Below, in pieces: positions 1 through 7,100 of a stretch of 7,630 bases of DNA. A program made the position numbers and the translations under genes. Source of the DNA: an uncultured Bacteroidales bacterium (lineage in GTDB: Bacteria; Bacteroidota; Bacteroidia; Bacteroidales; UBA932). Location of the stretch: contig CAMCIE010000062.1 of NCBI GenBank assembly GCA_945874815.1, forward strand, positions 1 through 7,630, written 5' to 3'. Under the pieces are notes generated by a model that ran no database searches, was not told the DNA's origin, and worked only from the letters and a program-made list of their open reading frames with translations. The first letter of the stretch is position 1. Each line of letters begins with the position of its first letter.

Positions 1-63
1 CCTGTATCCTCATGCCGAGCTCATAAAGCAATTCTTTTCTTTCCTGTTTATTTTGCCAATTAA
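1..63 (+). pseudogene. Possible upstream remnant of the debranching gene, interrupted by in-frame TAA
   Basis: In the same frame as the downstream debranching gene, these bases read through LFFPVYFAN to a TAA at 61-63. Family members, as I remember them, carry a segment like DLYVPGYFE just before a GES(I/V) block, and the GES block follows at once here (HGESV from about codon 73). This suggests degraded or error-containing coding sequence rather than a non-coding leader. Either true gene decay or base-calling errors near a contig edge would explain it. The other two forward frames also hit stops nearby (TAG at 83-85, TAA at 24-26). Confidence 0.4.
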
Positions 64-1308
64 CTCAATCATGGCGAGTCCGTAGACTTCTCATCTTCAG
101 TCAATGAAGTCAGCAGCAAGACTCTCAAGAGAAAATTCACAGACTATCTCAAGAAGAGAAAAGACGTTTATTCATACCATGACCTGCTTGTCCGCAATGC
201 AGACCTGCTCAAGAGCGTGGTTGACGGAAAAGAGCGCATCAATGCAGGTTTCTCATGGCTTGAGACAGGTCTTCTCAGAGAGACCATCATCTCACTTCCT
301 GGTCTTACCCTCTATGCAAACGGTGACAAGGCAGAATTTGAGAAAATTCTCGACAATCTCATTGCCGATGAGCAGGAGCGTCTGTTCAGACGTACCACTC
401 AGGTAGAGAGCCCGCTCAGACTTACCGACACAATCCAGCAGTACATCCACTTCGGAGCTGATGAGAAACATGTGTGGAAGAAATATGGCGAGACACTCAA
501 GGGCATTATCGAAAGCTATGCCCCGGGCTGCAGGAAAGAAGTGACCATGCATCCTAACGGATTGCTCTGGGCTCAGATGGACGGAGTTGCTCTTTCATGG
601 ATGAATGCTTATGTTCATGGCCGTCCTGTTACCGAAAGGGCCGGCTATCAGGTTGAAACAAATGCATTCTGGTACAATGCACTTTGCTTTGCAATCGACA
701 TGGAGGCTAAATATGGCCCTGAAGGCAGCGCGTTTGTGGCTAAATGGACTCCGATCCGCGACCTGGTGAAAGAAAACTTCCAGCCGACATTCTGGAAACC
801 GGAATGGGGCTACCTCGCAGATTACGTAGGCAACGGTCCGGTTGATCCTGCCGTCCGTCCTAACCAGCTCTTCGCGGCATGTCTTGACTATTGTCCGATA
901 GACGAGGAACTCAAGTCGGATATCGTTGCAACCATCAAGACAGAGCTTCTTACCAAGAGGGGAATCCGTACCCTGTCTCCAAGAAATGAAGCATACAGGG
1001 GTGTTTACGAGGGCTCTCAGATAGAGCGTGACCTTGCTTATCATCAGGGTTGTGCCTTCCCTGCACTGCTCGCGCCGTACATCGACCTTCTGTTCAAGAT
1101 GATGGGAAGCACATTCTACAAGAAGGCAGAATACCTTGTTGAGGGATTCTATCAGGATATCAACAAGCATGGCGTCGGACTCTTCTCCGAGCTTTATGAC
1201 GGAGATCCGCCTCATGAGCCACATGGAGCCATTTCATGCGCATGCAGCACATCAGCTCTGCTCAGGATAGATTATATCATGAACCAATATAAGGAGGTGA
1301 AGAAATGA
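64..1308 (+). CDS. Glycogen debranching enzyme-like protein, GDE_C / GH133-type (alpha,alpha)6 domain, 5'-partial
   Basis: This is the C-terminal catalytic-type domain of the amylo-alpha-1,6-glucosidase family, whose members remove alpha-1,6-linked glucose at glycogen branch points. Recognisable blocks are SWLETGLLRETIISLPGLTL (codons 256-315), HPNGLLWAQMDG, SWMNAYVHGRPVTERAGY, ETNAFWYNAL, GIRTLSP, GVYEGSQIERDLAYHQG and, near the end, FSELYDGDPPHEPHGAIS, which holds the probable catalytic Glu (codon 1189-1191). The frame is open from 64. The stretch from about 67 (HGESVDFSSS) already resembles the linker between the N- and C-terminal domains, so the true start lies upstream of the window. The first possible in-frame start, GTG 217, falls inside the conserved domain and is not a credible start. 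An in-frame TAA at 61-63 makes this either a broken gene or a sequence error. As I recall the family, the usual WGRD motif and the Asp of TWMD are replaced here (LLRE, SWMN), so hydrolytic activity is uncertain. Its stop overlaps the next start, implying translational coupling. Confidence 0.85.
   Translation, partial: LNHGESVDFSSSVNEVSSKTLKRKFTDYLKKRKDVYSYHDLLVRNADLLKSVVDGKERINAGFSWLETGLLRETIISLPGLTLYANGDKAEFEKILDNLIADEQERLFRRTTQVESPLRLTDTIQQYIHFGADEKHVWKKYGETLKGIIESYAPGCRKEVTMHPNGLLWAQMDGVALSWMNAYVHGRPVTERAGYQVETNAFWYNALCFAIDMEAKYGPEGSAFVAKWTPIRDLVKENFQPTFWKPEWGYLADYVGNGPVDPAVRPNQLFAACLDYCPIDEELKSDIVATIKTELLTKRGIRTLSPRNEAYRGVYEGSQIERDLAYHQGCAFPALLAPYIDLLFKMMGSTFYKKAEYLVEGFYQDINKHGVGLFSELYDGDPPHEPHGAISCACSTSALLRIDYIMNQYKEVKK
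1292..1299 (+). promoter_or_regulatory. Shine-Dalgarno-like motif AGGAGGTG for the GT4 gene
   Basis: AGGAGGTG lies within the last codons of the debranching gene, 5 bases before ATG 1305. It is a near-perfect anti-SD match at a workable spacing and supports ATG 1305 as the start. It is notable because the other two starts in this window (2612 and 4109) have no such motif, as is usual in Bacteroidetes. The same bases encode Lys-Glu-Val, so chance plus coding constraint is an alternative explanation. Confidence 0.6.
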
Positions 1309-2606
1309 AAGTTCTGATGTTCGGATGGGAGTTCCCTCCTCATATTGCAGGAGGTCTGGGAACAGCCTGCTACGGCATGACCAAGGGTCTTGCCTATAAC
1401 AATGTCGATGTCATCTTCGTGATGCCTTCAGCTTCAGGCGATGAAGATCAGTCTGCAGTGAAGATTATCAACGCAAGTGATGTCGCAGTGGATACCGTAT
1501 CAGCTACGGTTGACGAGTTTCTCGGAAAAGTACAGTTCGTGCACATCGGTACCAACATGGTGCCATACGTTGACCCTCAGGACTTTACCAAGATGGTAGA
1601 GGAGGAGAGGAAACGTCAGGTGAAAGGTTTCCGCGTGCAGTACGGACAGAAATACAAATTTTCAGGCAAGTATGGAGCAAACCTGATGGAGGAGGTTGCA
1701 CGCTATGCAATGGTCGGTGCTACCATCGCTCTTCAGCACAAGGATGAATTCGATGTCATCCATGCCCATGACTGGCTGACTTACCTTGCAGGTGTGGCTG
1801 CAAAGCAGCTTACCGGCAAGCCTTTGGTCGTTCACATGCATGCAACTTCTTATGACCGTGCAAGCGACGACCAGGTGGACACAAGAGTTGTCGATATCGA
1901 AACAAAAGGAATGATGGCTGCCGACAAGGTCATGGCCGTCAGTGAACTTACCAGGAATATCTGTATCAACCGCTATGGAATCAGCCCTGACAAAGTTGTG
2001 GCTGTCCACAATGCCGTGGATTTCAGCGGCAGGGAGAAACTGGAGGTTGAAAGGAATGTCAAGGAGAAAGTCGTTACTTTCCTCGGACGTGTAACCTACC
2101 AGAAAGGTCCGGAATATTTCATCGAGGCCGCTGCAAAGGTTCTCAAGAGATGCAAGGATGTACGTTTTGTCATGGCCGGCAGCGGTGATATGCTCAACAG
2201 ATGTATCCGTCATGTCGCGCGTCTGGGCATTTCCGACAGGTTCCATTTCACCGGATTCCTCCGCGGAATGGAGGTACACAAGATGTTCGCTTTGTCGGAT
2301 GTGTATGTAATGCCTTCTATTTCAGAGCCATTCGGAATTTCTCCTCTGGAGGCTATGCAGACCAACGTACCTTCCATCATCTCCAAACAGTCCGGATGCG
2401 CCGAAATCCTCAAATATGCGCTGAAGGTTGATTTCTGGGATGTGGATGCAATGGCAGATGCAATTTATGGTCTGTTGAACTACCCGGCTATCTCGCATCT
2501 GGCTTCAACCAGGGGATATGACGAGGTGAACAGCATCAAGTGGAATGATGTTGCAGCAAAAATCAAAGGTATTTATCAGGAAGTTATTGACAATAATAAA
2601 CATTAA
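1305..2606 (+). CDS. GT4-family glycosyltransferase, probable glycogen/alpha-glucan synthase
   Basis: This 433-residue GT-B fold retaining glycosyltransferase most likely extends alpha-1,4-glucan from a nucleotide sugar in the cytoplasm. The N-terminal domain opens with MKVLMFGWEFPPHIAGGLGT (residues 1-20), including the GGLG loop (16-19) that resembles the donor-binding loop of glycogen and starch synthases. HAHDW (153-157) ends the first Rossmann domain. The C-terminal domain has the sugar-nucleotide pair R262 and K267 in GRVTYQKG and the E-x7-E motif in SEPFGISPLE (E341, E349). Length is normal for GT4. No signal peptide or membrane segment is visible. ATG 1305 overlaps the preceding TGA as ATGA and has a strong Shine-Dalgarno-like motif. 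The next gene begins 5 bases after the stop, so the three genes form a tight transcription unit. Donor (ADP- or UDP-glucose, or maltose-1-phosphate chemistry) cannot be decided from sequence; the glycogen role is inferred from the N-terminal motif and the neighbours. Confidence 0.9.
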   Translation: MKVLMFGWEFPPHIAGGLGTACYGMTKGLAYNNVDVIFVMPSASGDEDQSAVKIINASDVAVDTVSATVDEFLGKVQFVHIGTNMVPYVDPQDFTKMVEEERKRQVKGFRVQYGQKYKFSGKYGANLMEEVARYAMVGATIALQHKDEFDVIHAHDWLTYLAGVAAKQLTGKPLVVHMHATSYDRASDDQVDTRVVDIETKGMMAADKVMAVSELTRNICINRYGISPDKVVAVHNAVDFSGREKLEVERNVKEKVVTFLGRVTYQKGPEYFIEAAAKVLKRCKDVRFVMAGSGDMLNRCIRHVARLGISDRFHFTGFLRGMEVHKMFALSDVYVMPSISEPFGISPLEAMQTNVPSIISKQSGCAEILKYALKVDFWDVDAMADAIYGLLNYPAISHLASTRGYDEVNSIKWNDVAAKIKGIYQEVIDNNKH

Positions 2607-2611
2607 ACGAT

Positions 2612-4003
2612 ATGAAAAAGAGTTTGTGTCTGTATTTTCAGGTTCACCAGCCAGCCAGATTGAGATTATACAGATTTTTTGACATAGGAAAGGATTCACA
2701 CTATTATGATGACTTTGCCAACAGGACCATCCTCCGCAGGGTAGCTCAGAAATGCTATCTTCCGATGAATGCCCTCCTTCTCGACCTTATCAATGAGAAC
2801 AAAGGTCAGTTCAAGGTAGCGTTCTCAATTTCAGGAACAGTCCTCGAGCAGTTCGACAGATATGCACCTGAGGTAATCGAGAGTTTCCGCAAACTTGCTG
2901 CCACTGGTTCCGTTGAGTTCCTTTCAGAGACTTACTATCATTCACTCGCTTCCCTGGCTTCCGAGGCAGAGTTCAAACATCAGGTACTCAAGCACAAAGC
3001 TGCCATCGAGCATTATTTCGGAGTCACTCCTACCGCATTCCGCAATACAGAGCTCATCTACTCTGATGCTATCGGAGAAATGGTATATGACATGGGATTC
3101 AAGACCATGCTTACAGAGGGCGCTAAGCACGTCCTCGGATGGAAGAGCCCTAACTTCATCTACAACTGCGCTCAGGCTTCAGGCCTCAAGCTCCTTTTGA
3201 AGAACTCTTCACTCAGCGACGACATTGCATTCCGTTTCTCTGACAAGGGATGGCAGGACTATCCGCTTACATGTGACAAATATGTGTCATGGATCAAGGC
3301 TTCAGCCCAGAATGACGAGATTGTGAACCTCTTCATGGACTACGAGACATTCGGCGAGCACCAGAAAGCTCAGAGCGGTATCTTTGATTTCATGAAATAC
3401 CTCCCTGCAACAGTTATAGCTGACGGAGAGTTCGAGTTTGTCACTCCAAGCCAGGCTTCGAAGAAACACAGACCAGTGGCTGAACTCGACGTTCCGGATC
3501 CAATTTCATGGGCAGATGAGGAGCGTGATGTTACTGCATGGCTCGGAAATGAGCTTCAGAATGAGGCTTTTACCAAACTTTATCAGCAGACTGAGAAGCT
3601 CGGTATCCTCAATGACGAGGCACTTTGGTCAGATTTCGGACATCTTCAGGAGAGCGACCACTTCTATTATATGTGCACAAAGTTCTTCTCAGACGGTGCA
3701 GTACATAAATATTTCAACCCGTATGATACTCCATATGAGGCGTTTATCAACTATATGAACGTTTTGAGTGATTTTATTTTGCGAGTTGATGATGCAATTT
3801 CAATTTCTGATGTTAACTTTGCAGCCGCAAAAGAGGAACCAGTCAAGGAAGAACCTGTGAAGATGGCAGCTCCTGCAAAGAAAACTGCAGCAAAGAAGAC
3901 AGCTGTGAAGAAGGCTGCAGCCAAGGCAGCAGAAGAAAAACCTGCAAAGAAGGCTCCTGCAAAGAAAGCAGCGGCAAAAACTACTGCCAAGAAGAGCAAA
4001 TAA
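2612..4003 (+). CDS. GH57 alpha-amylase with a Lys/Ala-rich histone-like C-terminal tail
   Basis: This 463-residue protein is a family GH57 retaining alpha-glucan hydrolase. All five conserved GH57 regions can be read: HQP (12-14), GSVEFLSETYYHSL (99-112), FRNTELIY with nucleophile E147, MDYETFGEH with acid/base D243, and FVTPSQAS (276-283). The later block SWADEERDVTAWLGN (299-313) is typical of the alpha-amylase branch of the family. Both catalytic residues are present, which matters because some Bacteroidetes 'amylase-like' GH57 members are reported to lack one or both. There is no signal peptide, so it acts in the cytoplasm, probably on stored glycogen or maltodextrin. A glucanotransferase role is possible. 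The catalytic part ends near residue 403; residues 404-463 are a basic, low-complexity tail with 19 Lys and 21 Ala, resembling histone H1 or AlgP-type tails. ATG 2612 has no Shine-Dalgarno but an A-rich leader and lies 5 bases after the upstream stop. Confidence 0.93.
   Translation: MKKSLCLYFQVHQPARLRLYRFFDIGKDSHYYDDFANRTILRRVAQKCYLPMNALLLDLINENKGQFKVAFSISGTVLEQFDRYAPEVIESFRKLAATGSVEFLSETYYHSLASLASEAEFKHQVLKHKAAIEHYFGVTPTAFRNTELIYSDAIGEMVYDMGFKTMLTEGAKHVLGWKSPNFIYNCAQASGLKLLLKNSSLSDDIAFRFSDKGWQDYPLTCDKYVSWIKASAQNDEIVNLFMDYETFGEHQKAQSGIFDFMKYLPATVIADGEFEFVTPSQASKKHRPVAELDVPDPISWADEERDVTAWLGNELQNEAFTKLYQQTEKLGILNDEALWSDFGHLQESDHFYYMCTKFFSDGAVHKYFNPYDTPYEAFINYMNVLSDFILRVDDAISISDVNFAAAKEEPVKEEPVKMAAPAKKTAAKKTAVKKAAAKAAEEKPAKKAPAKKAAAKTTAKKSK
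3821..4000 (+). repeat. Degenerate AAAG/GCA-rich coding repeat encoding the amylase tail
   Basis: The 60 codons encode repeated PAKK, AAKK and KKA units after an acidic-basic lead with EEPVK twice (residues 408-412 and 413-417 region). At the DNA level CCTGCAAAGAA occurs three times (3872-3882, 3941-3951, 3956-3966), and the 15-base GCTCCTGCAAAGAAA occurs exactly at 3869-3883 and 3953-3967. Such repeats are prone to length change by slippage, so tail length probably varies between strains. Confidence 0.8.
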
Positions 4004-4048
4004 GTGACTCCCTCTTCCGCACTTGTGTGGAAAGTAATATGATAAATT

Positions 4049-4082
4049 CCCCGGACGGAGCTGTTTGAAGCCCCGGCCGGGG
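4049..4082 (+). terminator. GC-rich intergenic hairpin (attenuator, processing site or leaky terminator)
   Basis: Bases 4049-4062 pair with 4069-4082 around a 6-base GTTTGA loop: 14 positions with 12 Watson-Crick pairs and two internal mismatches (4055/4076 and 4059/4072). The 3' arm contains the perfect palindrome CCCCGGCCGGGG (4071-4082). No T-run follows directly; a TTTTT begins at 4096, 13 bases later, so it is a weak match to a classical intrinsic terminator. It lies in the only real spacer of the cluster (4004-4108), between the amylase and synthase-phosphorylase genes, where it could reduce read-through or protect the upstream mRNA 3' end. Confidence 0.55.
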
Positions 4083-4108
4083 TAAATTAAGTTAATTTTT
4101 AAACAATA

Positions 4109-7100
4109 ATGGCTAAAGAACTTATCAAACCGGACTACTTGTTCGAGGTCAGTTGGGAAGTCTGCAACAAAGTCGGTGGTATCTATACCGTGATTGCAAC
4201 AAAATCCTTATACCTCAGCAGTGAATTTAAAAGAAATCACATTATGGTGGGTCCGGATGTATGGATGAACACGGAAAGCAATCCAGATTTCATTGAAGAT
4301 CCGCTTCTTTACAGATCATGGCGTCTGCAGGCGGCTTCGGAAGGCCTCCGCGTCCGTGTCGGAAGGTGGAATGTACCAGGCAAGCCTACAGCTATCCTGG
4401 TGGATTTCAAACAATTCCTGACAGAACAGAATGCAATTCTGACTGAGTTCTGGAAAAAATTCGGTGTAGATTCCCTGACAGGAAACTGGGATTATCGTGA
4501 GTCCGCATTGTTCGGATATGCGGCAGGTCGTGTGATTGAGAGCTTCTACAGATTCAATCTTGAATCTTCCGACAAGGTCGTCGCTCAATTCCATGAGTGG
4601 ATGACCGGAGCAGGTCTGCTCTATCTCAAATCCACGGATGTACCTGTAGCAACGGTATTTACTACTCATGCAACCGTCATCGGACGTTGCATAGCAGGCA
4701 ACAACCTGCCTTTGTATGACAATATGCAGCACTATGATGCAGATGAGATGGCAAGACGTTTCAACGTCATCGCCAGACATTCATTGGAGAAAAAGTCTGC
4801 ACAGTACTGTGACATCTTCACGACTGTAAGCGAAATTACTGCCAGAGAATGTGAACAGTTCCTTTCAAGGCCGGTCGATGTGGTTACTCCGAACGGCTTC
4901 GAACCAAGCTTCACACCTGATACTGATGAGCAGTTCGAATGCATGCGTGGAGCCTCAAGAAAGAAACTCCTCACTGTTGCCTCAGCAATGTGCGGCGAAG
5001 AAGTGCCGGACAATGCCCTGCTCGTCGGCATCGGAGGAAGGTATGAATGGAAGAATAAAGGCATCGATGTTTTCGTTGACGCTCTTGACAAGATCAACAA
5101 AACGGATTTCAAAGGTAAATGCGTTCACGCATTCATCATGGTGCCTGCCGGTCACAATGGTCCGGACAAACAGCTTGCAGCCAATCTTGCCGGCAATCCT
5201 TCAAACTATGTGACAAGGACTTCCCACTATTTGATGAACGGAGAATATGACTCTGTGAACAGGCGCCTGAACGAGTTGCATTTCAACAATGCGCTCGGTG
5301 ACAAGGTTAAAGTTTATTTCATTCCTTCATATCTGAACGGAAATGACGGCATTTTCAATATGTCGTACTATGAACTCCTTGCCGGCATGGACCTGACTCT
5401 GTTCCCTTCTTATTATGAGCCATGGGGCTACACTCCTCTTGAAAGCCTTGCTTTCAGGGTGCCTACCCTCACAACAAGCCTTGCCGGCTTCGGAATGTGG
5501 GTACGCTCGCACTACAAAGGCGAGCATCCGGGCATCACAGTCCTCGACAGGACTGACTCCAACTATTTTGAAGTTGTCGACGGAGTGGCACGGCGGGTGA
5601 TTGAAATGGCGCAGCTCAGCAAGACCGAAAGGTCGTCCTATATGGAGAATGCAAGAGAAGTCTCTGAAATCGCCCTTTGGGAAAACAATATCATTTATTA
5701 CAAGGAAGCTTATTCCAAATCATTAGAGAAAATTATTTCGCTCAACGGAAAATATCCGAAAGCGAGAAATGAAAAACATATTATGCAGTACAGAAAATTT
5801 GAAGTAAACCAACCAACCTGGAACAGCGTATTCGTATCGCGTCATCTTCCAGAGCGTCTTAAAGATCTGGAAACTCTTTCAAAGAACCTTTGGTGGTGCT
5901 GGAACGAATCAGCCAAGAATCTTTTCAAATCAATTGATCCGCAGGCATGGGAGGCATCAGGCCAGAACCCTATTGCAATGCTCGACAGAGTAAGCCTCAA
6001 GAGATATCAGAAACTGGAGAAGGACACCAAGTTCCTTGCCGATCTCAAGGCTGTTACCGATGAGTTCAATGAGTACATGGCCCTCAAGGCACAGAGAACC
6101 ACTCCTTCAGTGGCATATTTCTGCATGGAGTACGGCCTTGATACATCACTCAAGATTTATTCTGGTGGTCTCGGTATCCTTGCCGGTGACTACATCAAGG
6201 AAACTTCCGACATGAACACCAATCTCGTGGCTGTCGGCCTCCTTTACAGATATGGATATTTCAACCAGAAACTTACCGCTCAGGGCGAGCAGGTTGCCGA
6301 GGACGTAGCTCAGGATTTCATGAAGATTCCTGCAAGTCCTGTCCGCGACGAGAACGGCAACTGGATCACAATAAGCGTGGCATTCCCAGGACGTACCCTC
6401 AATGCAAGGGTATGGAGGGTTGATGTAGGAAGAACCGAACTCTATCTTCTTGATACAGACTTCCCTGAGAACCTTCCTGAGGACAGGTCAATCACCTACA
6501 ACCTCTACGGTGGTGATTGGGAGAACCGTCTCAAACAGGAGCTCCTCCTCGGTGTCGGCGGTATCCGTGCACTCCGCAAACTCGGTTTCAATCCTCAGGT
6601 ATATCACTGCAACGAGGGTCATGCAGCATTCATCGGACTTGAAAGACTTCGTGAACTCATTCAGGATCAGAACCTTGAGTTCCAGGAGGCACTTGAGGTC
6701 GTAAGGTCATCTTCTCTCTTCACAACCCACACTCCTGTTCCTGCAGGACACGATGCATTTGATGAGGGACTTCTCCGCAAATACATCGGCCACTATCCGC
6801 AGCGTCTGAAAATCGACTGGGAGACAATGATGGGACTTGGAAAGAACAATGGTGCAGACGTTCATGAGAAATTCTCAATGAGTATTCTCGCAGCCAACAT
6901 TTCACAGGAAGTTAACGGCGTTTCATGGCTTCACGGTGAAGTCAGCCGAGACATTCTCGGTCACATGTGGCCTGGCTACCTCCCTGAGGAACTTCACGTA
7001 AGCTACGTGACCAACGGTGTACACTATCCTACATGGACTGCACCCGAGTGGAAGGCCGTACATGCAAGGGTATTCGGCGAAGAGTTCAAGACCCACCACT

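Noticed and set aside
217..219. GTG as the true start of the debranching gene
   Set aside because: It would begin inside the conserved catalytic domain, and family-like sequence continues upstream to at least position 67 in the same frame.
595..1224. 209-residue minus-strand ORF opposite the debranching gene
   Set aside because: The plus strand here carries clear family motifs throughout. The antisense frame has no recognisable domain.
1662..2279. 205-residue minus-strand ORF opposite the GT4 gene
   Set aside because: It overlaps the conserved HAHDW to GRVTYQKG region of the glycosyltransferase and shows no motifs of its own.
3751..3999. Minus-strand 82-residue ORF rich in Ala, Phe and Val that looks like a membrane protein
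   Set aside because: It is the antisense of the Lys/Ala-rich amylase tail; AAG/GCA codons read backwards give CTT/TGC-type hydrophobic codons. It has no independent support.
4064..4100. Bacteroides-type promoter (TTTG at 4064-4067 with TAATTTTT at 4093-4100) for the fusion gene
   Set aside because: The spacing is too long, the TTTG lies in the hairpin loop, and the transcript would start almost at the ATG. The match may be only AT-richness.
4316..5112. Two overlapping minus-strand ORFs opposite the GT3 domain
   Set aside because: The plus-strand frame is continuously homologous to glycogen synthase; these are shadow frames.
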